This document shows, in pieces, positions 25,401 to 33,451 of a stretch of DNA of 39,514 bases (its first letter is position 1; the number at the start of each line of letters is the position of its first letter). The notes under the pieces are model-generated. The model saw only the letters and a list, made by a program, of their open reading frames with translations, was not told the DNA's origin and ran no database searches. Both the position numbers and the translations under genes were made by a program. The stretch is from Deltaproteobacteria bacterium. Lineage in GTDB: Bacteria; Myxococcota_A; Polyangia; Polyangiales; Polyangiaceae. Location: the NCBI GenBank assembly GCA_016875405.1, contig VGRJ01000034.1, forward strand, positions 1-39,514, read 5' to 3'.

Positions 25401-26656
25401 ACGGCTGCCACCGAATCTCGGGCTACGAGAACTTCGCGCCCATCGGCCCGGAGCTTAGCGGCTTCGCGAAGAAGGACACGACGACCTTCGACTACGGCTA
25501 CGCGATCGCCGACCACAATCTCCAGACGACGGAGACCTACGCCACGCTGAAGCTTGACTCGCCGCGCATCTACTCGCGCGACCGCGTCGAGCTCAAGATG
25601 GGTGACTTCGACCTATCAGCCGAAGAGATTCGCGCGCTTGTGGTGTTCTTGAAGGGCACCGTGCCTTCGACGCCGACCGCTCCGTTCGACCCGATGAAGA
25701 ACGAGCAGTACGCGGCGCAGGCCGAGGGTCGTCGACTCGTGAACGACCTCAACTGCCGTGGCTGTCACATGCTCGAGGGTCGAGGCGCCGAGATCGACGG
25801 TTGGCGAGCGGCGATCCTCGCGCAGGACGGTCAGGCTCGTGCGCCGTGGCTCGACGGCGAGGGCGCGCGCGTCCAGCCGGAGTGGCTCTTCAACTTCCTC
25901 CGTAAGCCCGAAGAGCATGGCATTCGTCCCTTCATGCACCCCGAGTGGGCATGGAAGGACGAGGTCCCGAACGACAAGTTGGCGCTGCGCATGCCGTCGT
26001 TCCGTCAGCTCACGCCGGAACAATGGACGTCAATCGTCCGCTACTTCTCGGCTTGGGACGACCAGCCCTACCCGTACCAAGTTCCGGTCGCGAACGAGCT
26101 GACGAAGGATGAGAAGCTCTGGGCCCTCCGAAACATGAACTCGGATCAGGCGGGCAATTGCCAGAAGTGCCACTTCTACGGTGAGTTCCCGGTTCAGCGC
26201 GGCCTCGAGGAGCTTGCGGCGCTCGCTCCCAACATCGCGGAGATGCGGCATCGCCTCCGTCCCGATTGGGTCCGAGAGTGGCTCCTCCGTCCAGCCAACT
26301 ACCTGAAATACACCAAAATGCCTGCCTTCTTCGCCTCGGCCAACCGCCCGAAGGACGCCGCGCGCTGGCCGGACGAGAACGATCCCTTCCTGTCGCCGCC
26401 CACGGTGGGGTGGAACGAGGCGGTGCCGGGCTTCGAGAAGCTCACCGCCGAGCAGCAGGCGACGCTCATTCGTGACTTCCTCTACACGATTCCGGACGGG
26501 GCTCCCTGGCCGGCGCGTGGGGCGGAGGATTCGAGCGTGCTCGTCGACCCGGCCGCTGGTGTGGTCGCCGATCAGGCTGGGGACGCCAAGGGCGACAAGA
26601 AGGCCGACAAGAAGGCACCGAAAACCGGGGCTCTCCCGGGCCCAATGCGGTTCTAA
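22403..26656 (+). CDS. Giant octaheme cytochrome c subunit of the bc complex
   Basis: 1417-residue membrane-anchored cytochrome with eight CxxCH heme motifs at Cys378 (CETCH), 419 (CTSCH), 656 (CLRCH), 734 (CNGCH), 871 (CQGCH), 999 (CYGCH), 1118 (CRGCH) and 1253 (CQKCH). One N-terminal helix (about 14-31) is followed by a roughly 300-residue charged, probably coiled-coil region. Hemes 1-2 form a module (HLGVDKPTY, HPPEKFGCTSCHQGQGRAT). A beta-rich insert spans about 455-600. The last five modules resemble class I cytochrome c, with likely Met ligands at MPN (781, 926), MPS (1197) and MPA (1306), and perhaps Met1066. The tail is Lys-rich. Its place after the b subunits suggests it replaces cytochrome f/c1 and relays electrons outward. 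The protein looks like a fusion of several cytochromes. Confidence 0.92.
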   Translation: MSRFVRDEKRTFPFTWLAIGGVLAATALWAGYAEFTSRVPWQNNQQRFFELDLELARKAKEAAQSDWEKASERDPLRGKLIELQKLEAEMAPRADGSYDGNTEYGRSQNLLAKLNADFLSAETGKTFGASDLDEAYYYRNMAEYDRDHAQVAVRRLYKETFAESDAARVDEPNAIYADPPKPERTADQSAELHHLVSEVARMKAHVDQIDKATSLNPGPEVVKALRASKAAELKVVTSLESEIQHQGRIDQARAKMSAIDGPGEPMVAEKEPAKRDAAIEQARKAACTGREETRNCVKWLQIEPADAKFKAVSLAVSKAKRPLVEAEERFKNADAKAHPKFDPANPLAFLIGPFEIKQTVTKWLDFKRDVDIQQVDRCETCHLGVDKPTYTASDVPREFRTHPRRDMLLASHPPEKFGCTSCHQGQGRATSSEYAHSTMNLHEHHGDERWHMDGDHHWEDPLLQVGKLEKITIDGRNDEFEVRVGKKKVTVKLEHKLYADETEFFGELKSKLAEALQDNLAGFKLVADKLDNRVRIGLEATDDVDAAKRPKAIGLVFPKQELGKILGFIGPYSGSNMKSDGSLTKRAELESPNLLLTASNPPMLPVRAANDQAQGTWVDNDKEYKYVPPRGSAGLQISDAERNRFIQSLPEVESGCLRCHATDSDLAPHNSRAKFIEAKLAYEKAEVERAHDPEGYRKAHGTDELPRVPADTIESASLAPTLDQGRWTFRQLNCNGCHLLEGYENNKDAGPALDHVSAKADPEWLISWIRYPRGFRAKTSMPNLWPAPIDPASKVPYAEGSPQHSKWLQLRADETVAIAAYLYERSENPATLPGAGKAKDAKPLREQIKGYADVEGASAEHGKALFEAYGCQGCHANTEGASLPDSWRGRERDIAPNLANVASKTNADWLAYWVEDPQRYWHGTAMPNLRLSRKESASVAKYLMTLKSEALAAAPVTKAEAELVADANKRAELVTCAAAGGAKMSRVDCGEKTIAYRGCYGCHRISGYENFAPIGPELSGFAKKDTTTFDYGYAIADHNLQTTETYATLKLDSPRIYSRDRVELKMGDFDLSAEEIRALVVFLKGTVPSTPTAPFDPMKNEQYAAQAEGRRLVNDLNCRGCHMLEGRGAEIDGWRAAILAQDGQARAPWLDGEGARVQPEWLFNFLRKPEEHGIRPFMHPEWAWKDEVPNDKLALRMPSFRQLTPEQWTSIVRYFSAWDDQPYPYQVPVANELTKDEKLWALRNMNSDQAGNCQKCHFYGEFPVQRGLEELAALAPNIAEMRHRLRPDWVREWLLRPANYLKYTKMPAFFASANRPKDAARWPDENDPFLSPPTVGWNEAVPGFEKLTAEQQATLIRDFLYTIPDGAPWPARGAEDSSVLVDPAAGVVADQAGDAKGDKKADKKAPKTGALPGPMRF

Positions 26657-26677
26657 GGCGGCCCGTTGACGCTGCGA

Positions 26678-26707
26678 GAGGGCGGTCTCCGAGAGGTGGC
26701 CGCCCTC
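26678..26707 (+). terminator. Candidate terminator of the bc operon
   Basis: GAGGGCGG and CCGCCCTC form a perfect 8-bp stem around a 14-base loop, 21 bases after the octaheme gene stop. No T-run follows, so it is a candidate only. Confidence 0.5.
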
Positions 26708-26733
26708 AGCACTTCGTGGGCCCGGAGAACCTG

Positions 26734-26762
26734 TTGGTCCGTCCTCAGCTTCGGACTACGGT
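26734..26762 (+). promoter_or_regulatory. Candidate promoter for the 26769 gene
   Basis: TTGGTC (26734-26739), a 17-bp spacer and TACGGT (26757-26762) lie in the gap after the bc operon hairpin. The -10 ends six bases before the ATG, so a leaderless transcript would be expected. Matches to consensus are partial. Confidence 0.35.
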
Positions 26763-26768
26763 GCCACC

Positions 26769-27719
26769 ATGCCCTTCAAGAGCGTTTCGGGTTGGAAAAA
26801 GCTCGGCTCCCTCGAGGCCGAGATCGTCGCGCTTTCTCCTTATGCCCCGGGGAGCGTGTGCGGAGCGTTCAGCACCGATCCGGTGAAGGTCGCCATTTTT
26901 CCGTTCGCCGCGGGCCAGGTGAAGGTGCAGGGCGTCTCGCTCGACGGTTGTCTAGACGGAGCGCTCCTGGACGAGCGGGTGGCGCTGCTGCGGGGTCGTG
27001 AGGAGCTCTGGGCGGTGCTCGACGTGCAGCACAAGCCGAAGATCGACCCGGTCGGTCGCTCGACTCGCAGCCTCGTCAACAACCCGGGCACGAACAGCGC
27101 ACTCGCGCTCGACTGGAGCGGCCAAGGGGTCGAGCTGAAGCTCGAAGGGCATGAGGTGGTGGGCCGGGAGTTTCCGAACCGCGGGACGATCCGCAGCTGC
27201 TTCCTCGACGGCTTGAATTGCTACGTCGTCGCCGAGGAGGGCGAAGGCGGCGGGCGCTTTCGCGAGCACGCAGGCGGGACGCCCGAGTCAGGGACGCAAA
27301 TTCGCTGTGATTTGCCGCTCGCGGCGAAGAAGATGAGTCGTGTCGTTGGCGGTCCGCAACTCTCCGCGCTGACGCGTCCGGGCGGGATGGAGGTTTGCGT
27401 GATTCGCAAGGTCGGGGCCGCGGCGGTCGAGGCGCGGACGCTCTCCCTCGACGCAGCGGTCGCGGACATCGCGGTGCTCGAGACCACGCTCTTCGTTGCG
27501 ACGAAGGACGGCCGCCTCCTTGGGTTTGGTGGCGACGTGCTCCATCGCACCGGAGACGGAGGCCACCTTGCGCCCACCTTTGATTCGAAGATGGGCGCGG
27601 GGTGTGAGCCCACGGTCCTCGCGGTCACGAGCCGCGGTGGGAACCGCGTTTGGGTCGGTACGAAGGACGGCGACGTCCTTCGCGCGGATGCCGTGAAAGG
27701 CTCCGGCCTCAGCGCATGA
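26769..27719 (+). CDS. Hypothetical protein, possible beta-propeller
   Basis: I do not recognise this 316-residue protein. It has no signal peptide or membrane helix and appears rich in beta-strands. Recurring units such as LFVATKDGRLLGFGGDVLHR, VWVGTKDGDVLRAD, WAVLDVQHKP and CYVVAEEGEG hint at blade-like repeats of a WD/YVTN-type propeller. The segment VATKDG is nearly repeated as VGTKDG about 48 residues later. There are several cysteines without an obvious metal-binding pattern. The ATG at 26769 has a candidate promoter just upstream and no clear ribosome-binding site. It follows the bc operon after a hairpin and overlaps the convergent gene by 11 bp at the 3' end. No function is assigned. 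Confidence 0.7.
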   Translation: MPFKSVSGWKKLGSLEAEIVALSPYAPGSVCGAFSTDPVKVAIFPFAAGQVKVQGVSLDGCLDGALLDERVALLRGREELWAVLDVQHKPKIDPVGRSTRSLVNNPGTNSALALDWSGQGVELKLEGHEVVGREFPNRGTIRSCFLDGLNCYVVAEEGEGGGRFREHAGGTPESGTQIRCDLPLAAKKMSRVVGGPQLSALTRPGGMEVCVIRKVGAAAVEARTLSLDAAVADIAVLETTLFVATKDGRLLGFGGDVLHRTGDGGHLAPTFDSKMGAGCEPTVLAVTSRGGNRVWVGTKDGDVLRADAVKGSGLSA

Positions 27720-28779
27720 ATTCGCGGACGCTCTCGAGCGTCGCGGCGGCGATCCCAGCGAGGAGAGCGTGAGCATCGAGGTCGACGAGGAGCCGCAGCC
27801 CTTCGGCGTCCTCTTCGACGCGCGCCGGTGAGCGCGGCGAGCCGAGCCCGAGGAGGTGACCGAGATCGCTCGCCGCGAGGTCTTGGAACGCATCGGCGAG
27901 CGGCGTGAGCGCGTTGGTTCCCGCATACGCGCCTTGCAGCCGCACCGTGAGCGCGAGGGTTCCCTCACTCGTCGGTTGCATGGCGAGCCCCGCGGAGGTG
28001 GCTCCGCCCAGCAGACCTCGCGCCCCGCGGCTCGCCGGCCCATCGAAAGGTCCGAGCCAATATCCTCGCGCCGGAGCCGCTCCTAAGCGGAGCTCAAGCG
28101 CAAGCACGTCGGGGTCGTTCGAAGCTGCGGTGTTGGCCGAGAGTCGACCTTCGGCGTGCAGCAGCGCAATTCGCGCAGCGCCGCGAGCCCGAGAGCCGTC
28201 GTACTGGTAACCCGCGACGTTGCGCCCTGCGGCCACGTACGCACGCTCTTGTCGTCCGAGCCGACCCCACACGCCCAACAGCTGATGCCCGATCTCGCGT
28301 CGCTCTGCGTCGCCGGTGAGGCGCTCGCGAAACTTCCGCTCGAGCTCTGCGGAGTCGCCCTCGTGCCGCACGACGAAGAAGACGCTGCCACTGCCGTCCG
28401 CGTTCGGCGAGCGATGGCCCGCGAGCACGATCTCGGGCAGGACTCGGAGATCGAGGTTGGTCGCCTGTGCGAGGGCGTCGAGGCGCTCGTCACGCAGCAC
28501 GCGGGAGAGCGATGGGCGTAGCCAAGAGAGCGACATGAGCTCCGCAGGGCGGAGCACGAACAACCACTCGAGGCCCACCGCCGAGACGATGTCGGTGAGC
28601 CTCGCGACGTGCCGATCGGGCCTCGTGGGCGGAAGGACATCGCGCTCGACCGGCGGTTGCGCGCTGCCGCATCCGAGTCCCGCAAGCGCGAGTGCCGAGA
28701 CGACACCGCAAGCGAGGGCGTCGCGACGGTCGAGCCCGCGCGTCGAGCCTTCCGTGTGCAGCTTCCGTCGGCGGCTCAA
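27709..28779 (-). CDS. Hypothetical exported protein or lipoprotein
   Basis: About 356 residues of unknown function. The N-terminus (basic SRRRK, then GVVSALALAGLGCGSAQ) looks like a signal peptide with a weak lipobox at LGC. The mature part alternates helix and strand (VLPEIVLAGHRSPNADG, SVFFVVRHEGDSAELERKF, VAGYQYDGSRARGAARIALL) and repeats the theme of Ala-rich segments. No catalytic motif is recognised. The TTG at 28779 is chosen because it overlaps the HU gene stop as TTGA and gives a basic residue-rich start; no ATG exists near the signal peptide. A longer open frame continues upstream to 30600 but is antisense-like sequence over other genes. It is probably translated from the HU transcript. 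Confidence 0.72.
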   Translation of the reverse strand: MSRRRKLHTEGSTRGLDRRDALACGVVSALALAGLGCGSAQPPVERDVLPPTRPDRHVARLTDIVSAVGLEWLFVLRPAELMSLSWLRPSLSRVLRDERLDALAQATNLDLRVLPEIVLAGHRSPNADGSGSVFFVVRHEGDSAELERKFRERLTGDAERREIGHQLLGVWGRLGRQERAYVAAGRNVAGYQYDGSRARGAARIALLHAEGRLSANTAASNDPDVLALELRLGAAPARGYWLGPFDGPASRGARGLLGGATSAGLAMQPTSEGTLALTVRLQGAYAGTNALTPLADAFQDLAASDLGHLLGLGSPRSPARVEEDAEGLRLLVDLDAHALLAGIAAATLESVREFMR

Positions 28780-29102
28780 CCCGCCGCGCCGCGCTCCGAG
28801 ACTCCGGCCGTGATCGGGTGCTGTTTGCTCTCGTCGACGATCTCGCGGAGCTCCTTGCCGACCTTGAAGAACGGCAAGCGCTTCGAGGGGACTGCGACCG
28901 ACTGTCCTGTGCGCGGGTTGCGACCGGTATACGCCTTGTAGGGGCGCACCGTGAAGCTCCCGAAGCCGCGGATCTCGATTCCCTCGCCGCGTCGTAGCGC
29001 CTCGGTCATCGTGTCGAAGACGCAATTGACGACCTGCTCGGCGCGCGCCTTGGTGATGTCGCCACGTGCCGTGACCGCCTCGATGAGCTCGCTCTTCGTC
29101 AT
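28776..29102 (-). CDS. HU/IHF family DNA-binding protein
   Basis: Small histone-like protein that bends DNA and shapes the nucleoid. 108 residues, with the normal roughly 90-residue core plus a short tail. It starts MTKSELIEAV. The beta-ribbon arm carries GFGSFTVRPYKAYTGRNPRTG with the conserved Arg61-Asn62-Pro63. The second helix pair (ARAEQVVNCVFDTMTEAL) and the C-terminal FKVGKELREIVD are family-typical. The ELIEAV start and the arm resemble IHF beta or HU, and the two cannot be separated by eye. Residues 94-108 are an extra tail. AAGGAG lies eight bases upstream of the ATG. A perfect TTGACA occurs 50 bases upstream but without a good -10. The downstream exported-protein gene overlaps by 4 bp. 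Confidence 0.93.
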   Translation of the reverse strand: MTKSELIEAVTARGDITKARAEQVVNCVFDTMTEALRRGEGIEIRGFGSFTVRPYKAYTGRNPRTGQSVAVPSKRLPFFKVGKELREIVDESKQHPITAGVSERGAAG

Positions 29103-29151
29103 CCCCCAGGCTCCTTCGCGTACCCTCGAAGCTCGCCTCCGAGCCCAGAAT

Positions 29152-29157
29152 TGTCAA
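29152..29157 (-). promoter_or_regulatory. TTGACA -35-like element before the HU gene
   Basis: A perfect TTGACA on the minus strand overlaps the stop codon of the upstream gene. At 17 bp downstream the sequence is GAGCTT, a poor -10. It could give the HU gene its own promoter with an activator, or be chance. Confidence 0.3.
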
Positions 29158-31229
29158 CGGATTTCGGATAGTTCGAGGGCGTCGATGGACCACCCGCCAG
29201 CGCGCGCGACGAGGCTTGTCACCGAGACATCGGCGGGAAGTGCGAACGGCGGGAGTTGTTCGCATCCGCCGCGCGTCCCGATGGTCCACGTGTGCAGCTC
29301 GCGCGCCCCCGCGAGGACCGCGAGCGTCGCGTTGCGCCCGGGGGCCGCCGCGAGGATGGGCGTAAGCGCCCGCCCCCCGAGACCGCGCGGCAGGGCGAGC
29401 CTCACCTCCGCGTCGTGGTCGCCGTGGATGGCGAGCGCGCGGCCGCGGGACGTGCACGCCGAGTGGTCGAAGGAGAGCGACGCGTGGCCGCGGAGCTGCG
29501 CGAGGGGAGGCCAGAGCGACTCGCCCTCGAGTCGTAATGGGAGCGATGCGGTCGGGCGCTCGTCGAACGGGCGTGGCGCGAGCGACGCCGCCCCGGTGCC
29601 AAAGTCGTAGCGGTAGTCGAACGCGCGCGGTCGGCCCCAGGCTTCCCAGCTCAGTCGGTCGAGGTCGTCGCCGTGGCGTCGGACGACTCGCGCTCCCACC
29701 CCGTAGGCGAGGTTGAAGCCGTGGTCCGTGTCGATGAAGACGAGGTCCTGCGTCGTGTTTACGCCGGCGCGCTCGACGACCTGCGCTTCGTACATCGGCC
29801 TGCCGCCTTCGCGGTCGCGGAGGTGGTCGTGATCGGCGCCCGTGCCGAGCGCGAAGCCGGCGAACATCAACGTGAGCGTGCCGCGTCCGCGCGCCGCGAC
29901 GGTGTGCCATGACGACGCTGGGGTCAGCGCGGCGCTTGACGGAGAGCAATTGACGAGCGCGAGCGCCGCCAGGACATGCTCGAGGGGCAGCACGTCCGCG
30001 AAGAGCCGCGCGCCGCCTCCGGGGTAGCTGCCGTCGAAGTAGAAGGGCGCGTAGGCGAGCACGTGCGTGACGACGCAAGCCGCCGCCCATCGCCCAAGCG
30101 GAGCTCGCACGAAGGCGCCGACCACCACGAGCGCGAACAGCGGGCCGCAATTGAGGGGATCGGAGACATGATGAAGGAGCCGCCGTCCGGTCGTGCCGAG
30201 GGCGGCCACGACGCCGAAGCCTTCGCGGAGGTGGTGCTCGACGAACTCCCCGTGCTCGCCCACGCAGCCGATGCCTGAGCCAAATCCGTAGCGGAAGCAG
30301 CCTGGTGGCCCGTCGCTCCGCTCGTAGTAGCGACCTTGCGCCGTGCCGAGCACGCTGCCCGTCGCCGCGTGTTGATAGGCAAACCAGAGGGCCAACGGGA
30401 GCGAGGCTCCGAGCGCGAAGGGGAGCGCGAGGTGCGCGAGGTCTTTCGCGGACGAGCCTCGCCGGGCGACGAGGAGCGTCATCGCGAGGAGCGTCGTCGT
30501 GAGGGCGAGGGCGCTCACGGGGCGCGTCGCGAACAGGGTGCCGAGCGCGAGCCCGCCGACCAGCGCGTGGGCTCTCTCGCCATCCGTCGTGGCCTTCCAC
30601 GTTGCCGCGAGCGCGACGGTCACGCAGAGCGCCGCGAGACCGTGCGACATCGTGTCGGCGGTGTGGTACCGCAGGGCTGCCGAGAGCACCGAGAGCACGG
30701 CGGCCGCGGCCCCAGCGGCGTCTTCGAGTCTGTCGTCTGCGCCTTCGAGCTCACGGGCCGCGAGGCGGGCGAGCCATGACGTCGCGACACAGATCCCCGC
30801 GGCCACCAGCGGCCCTATGGCGAGCGGTGCGCCGAGCCACGCTCCGATCGCAAGCACGGCTGGCCAGCCGGGTGGAAAGATCACGCTCGCCGACGGCGCA
30901 TCCCCCGCGGCTCGGACGAGAAAGCGGCCGAGGACGGCGTGCTCGGGCTCTGGGAGCGGCAGCGCGAGCTTGCCGGCCGCGAGCGCGCGCGCCTCGAGGA
31001 GGTAAGCCGTCGCGTCGATGATGCGAGGGCCGCCGCGCAGGTAAAATGCGATGTAGCCTGCCGATAAGAGCGCTGCGACGAGTGGCGCGATCCGCTCCAG
31101 CACGCGGACGGCGCGTGGCGTCGGGACGGGCCGAACGATGAGCAGCAGGACCGCTGCCGCGAGCGCCCCCCAGCGCACCGCATCGCCGGGCGTGCTCCAC
31201 GCGAACGGGCCGCCGAGGGAGACCTCCAC
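29154..31229 (-). CDS. Polytopic membrane glycosyltransferase-like protein
   Basis: 691 residues with about ten hydrophobic helices in the first 450 residues, then a soluble C-terminal domain of about 240 residues. The layout (helix, extracytoplasmic loop with acidic RGGPRIIDATAYLLEAR, more helices) resembles GT-C fold lipid-linked sugar transferases of the GT39/PMT-like group. I see no definite signature, only Asp in IIDA. The C-terminal part has beta-strand character (SLPLRLEGESLW, HASLSFDHSACTS, AEVRLALPRGLGG) and may be a carbohydrate-binding-like domain. The GTG at 31229 has GGAG nearby and lies 3 bp after the stop of the preceding gene, whose product has the same architecture. The pair probably handles an envelope glycan or glycolipid. 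Specific activity is unknown. Confidence 0.78.
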   Translation of the reverse strand: MEVSLGGPFAWSTPGDAVRWGALAAAVLLLIVRPVPTPRAVRVLERIAPLVAALLSAGYIAFYLRGGPRIIDATAYLLEARALAAGKLALPLPEPEHAVLGRFLVRAAGDAPSASVIFPPGWPAVLAIGAWLGAPLAIGPLVAAGICVATSWLARLAARELEGADDRLEDAAGAAAAVLSVLSAALRYHTADTMSHGLAALCVTVALAATWKATTDGERAHALVGGLALGTLFATRPVSALALTTTLLAMTLLVARRGSSAKDLAHLALPFALGASLPLALWFAYQHAATGSVLGTAQGRYYERSDGPPGCFRYGFGSGIGCVGEHGEFVEHHLREGFGVVAALGTTGRRLLHHVSDPLNCGPLFALVVVGAFVRAPLGRWAAACVVTHVLAYAPFYFDGSYPGGGARLFADVLPLEHVLAALALVNCSPSSAALTPASSWHTVAARGRGTLTLMFAGFALGTGADHDHLRDREGGRPMYEAQVVERAGVNTTQDLVFIDTDHGFNLAYGVGARVVRRHGDDLDRLSWEAWGRPRAFDYRYDFGTGAASLAPRPFDERPTASLPLRLEGESLWPPLAQLRGHASLSFDHSACTSRGRALAIHGDHDAEVRLALPRGLGGRALTPILAAAPGRNATLAVLAGARELHTWTIGTRGGCEQLPPFALPADVSVTSLVARAGGWSIDALELSEIR

Positions 31230-31232
31230 GCC

Positions 31233-33422
31233 TCACTCCGGGAGCGTCGCCGAGGGGACACCTCGCGGAGCGAGCGTCCACAGATGGTAGAGGACCGCTT
31301 CCCCTTTCGATGCGGTGACCTCGAGCCGAACCTCGGGGGGGAGTCCGGCGGGCAGCTCAAGCCCGACCTCGACCCAGCGCCCTTGACTCGGCTCGACGTC
31401 GAGGGTGCCAAGCGGCGCTCCATCGAGGACGACGCGGAGCGAGCTCGGCTGATCCGGCGCTAGCCGCACGAGGAGGCGTCCTCCGTCGCGTGGGGCTCGG
31501 ACCCGCATCGACACGGTGACGTCGGGCGGCACGATTCGACCAGCGTCGAAGAGATCGCGCTCGGGCGCGAGCGGATCGGCGAGGACGCGGTACTTCACGA
31601 ACCCGAGGCCAGGCCGCGGCAGATCGTGGGCGTGCGCCTTCTCGCTCACCAGGTCCGCGAGGTCGAGCTCGTCGACGACGACCTCGCGCTTGGACGCGCT
31701 CCGCGGCGTCCCGTATTCGTCGAGCGCGCTCCAGTCCGTTCGATAGAGGACCTTCTCTGCACCACCGCAAATCACGTTGCCGACGACGGGGACCGCCGCG
31801 AGAAAACGCCCGAAATGAATGGGCAAGTCACCCCACCACGACGGGTAGATCGCCATCGTGTCCGGGCGCTCGTCCACCGGGATGCGCTCGATCTGCTCGA
31901 GCGTCGCGCCGAGGCCGTTCAGCGTCGAGCGCGCGAAGGGGGAGCGGTGGTACCCGCCGAGCCCGATGAGGTCGATGCCCGCGCGATCGGACGCGTAGAG
32001 CAGCGCCCCGGCGTCCCCAACGAGCACGCGCTTCACGTCGAGCCGCTCGAGCAAATACCCGGCCGTGAGCTGCTGGTCGAAGATGTTGCGCGAGGCTCGC
32101 CCGAAGAACCAGATCTGGTCGCGCATGCGCGGTTCCTGGTGGTGCCAGTAGAGCGCCGCGAGGGCCACCGCCCCGACGAGTCGTAGCGGCGTCCAACGCG
32201 CGAGCGCCCGCTTCGACGCGGACGCGGCCGTCGGGACGCCGCCGGCGAGGAGCCCGAGCCCCATCGCCGCGAGCAAGAACATCCAGGCCGCCGCCGGCAT
32301 CGCGTAGCGCTCGTTTTGCCATCGGACCTGCATGTTGACGGAAATCAATAAGAGCCAGCCGACGACCTGGACCCAAAGGAACAGCGCCATCGGCCTAAGA
32401 CGCTTGTTCGCGAGGGGGGCGAGGGCGAGGGCGAGCGGGAGGTAGCCCCAGGGCGGCCCCTCTGCGAAATGATGGTGGAGGAGGCGAGGGACGATGTAGC
32501 GCAAGAGGTCCAGATAGGTGTTCCAGCGCTCCTTGCCGTCCATGAAAGGGTGGTAGAGAAGGAGCTTCGCGATCGCGCCGTTCGCGGCGTACTCGCCGGT
32601 AAAGGCCCGGTTTGCGAGCGCTTGGACGACCAGCAAGAGCACCGGCGGGAGCCCGGCTCGAAGGAGCAGCGCGAGCGAGTCGGCGAGCTTTGTGTGATGG
32701 CCGTCGCGTCGCGCGACGTAGACGCCGAAGAAGCCGAAGGCGGCTGCACAGATCGCCGATTCCGGTCGGGTCGCGACGAGCAGGGCGTTGGCGGCGCCGA
32801 CGAGCCAGGCGCGGTGGCGAGCGGTGCGCGCGTCGGCTGCGCGGACCTGGTGCACGAGGGCGCCGAGCGCGAGGCCCCAGACCCCGAGGTGCCAAGCGTT
32901 CTCCATGCCGCTCCACAGCGTCCAGTCGAGGGCCCCGAGCGAGAGGACCGTCGGCGGGAACAGGTACTTGATCCAGGCATGCTCGCGGCCGCCGACGGGG
33001 TCGAGGCGGGCCGCGAGGTCGTCGACGAGCTTGCCGGCTTGGTGCAGGAACACGAACACGCCCAGGTGGGCGATCACCGCCGCCCACACCATCAGAAAGA
33101 GACCGCGAAAGCCGATGGCGTAGCCGAGGGCGAGCACCACGGGGTAGGAGAGGCTCGTGTTGCCGCTCGAGTAGCCGTTCCCCTCCGTCCACTGAAACGG
33201 GTACCCGCGAGCGAATGAGCGCGCGTAGTCGAAGTGGATGAACACGTCGTCGAGCGGCGCGGACCATGCCCCCTTGGTCTGGAGCAACATGTAACCGTAG
33301 AAAGCCGATGACGCGAATGCCGCGCAGGCGAGCGCGAACGCTGCGTAGACGTAGCTGTCATGCTCGAGCCACGCGCGCGCGAAGCGATCCACTCGAGACG
33401 GAGCGCTCACGTTCGTCACCAT
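31233..33422 (-). CDS. Polytopic membrane glycosyltransferase-like protein
   Basis: 729 residues, with about ten to twelve hydrophobic helices in residues 25-430 and a soluble C-terminal domain. In the first extracytoplasmic loop, SAPLDDVFIHFDYARSFARG has the acidic pair Asp58-Asp59, as in GT-C transferases where an acidic loop residue is catalytic. GNGYSSGNTSLSYPVVLALG follows. The C-terminal region includes a beta-sandwich-like stretch (VTVSMRVRAPRDGGRLLVRL onwards), which suggests sugar or polymer binding. The ATG at 33422 is the first gene of the minus unit with the 31229 gene (3-bp gap). I infer transfer of a sugar from a polyprenyl phosphate donor to an envelope acceptor. Donor and acceptor are not visible in the sequence. 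Confidence 0.78.
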   Translation of the reverse strand: MVTNVSAPSRVDRFARAWLEHDSYVYAAFALACAAFASSAFYGYMLLQTKGAWSAPLDDVFIHFDYARSFARGYPFQWTEGNGYSSGNTSLSYPVVLALGYAIGFRGLFLMVWAAVIAHLGVFVFLHQAGKLVDDLAARLDPVGGREHAWIKYLFPPTVLSLGALDWTLWSGMENAWHLGVWGLALGALVHQVRAADARTARHRAWLVGAANALLVATRPESAICAAAFGFFGVYVARRDGHHTKLADSLALLLRAGLPPVLLLVVQALANRAFTGEYAANGAIAKLLLYHPFMDGKERWNTYLDLLRYIVPRLLHHHFAEGPPWGYLPLALALAPLANKRLRPMALFLWVQVVGWLLLISVNMQVRWQNERYAMPAAAWMFLLAAMGLGLLAGGVPTAASASKRALARWTPLRLVGAVALAALYWHHQEPRMRDQIWFFGRASRNIFDQQLTAGYLLERLDVKRVLVGDAGALLYASDRAGIDLIGLGGYHRSPFARSTLNGLGATLEQIERIPVDERPDTMAIYPSWWGDLPIHFGRFLAAVPVVGNVICGGAEKVLYRTDWSALDEYGTPRSASKREVVVDELDLADLVSEKAHAHDLPRPGLGFVKYRVLADPLAPERDLFDAGRIVPPDVTVSMRVRAPRDGGRLLVRLAPDQPSSLRVVLDGAPLGTLDVEPSQGRWVEVGLELPAGLPPEVRLEVTASKGEAVLYHLWTLAPRGVPSATLPE

Positions 33423-33451
33423 AGTCGAATTCGCACGAAGGGTCGGAGCAA

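Noticed and set aside
28780-30600. Minus-strand open frame extending the exported-protein gene upstream through HU and the membrane protein
   Set aside because: Upstream sequence is Arg/Pro-rich out-of-frame reading of two real genes; the signal peptide and the TTGA coupling place the start at 28779.
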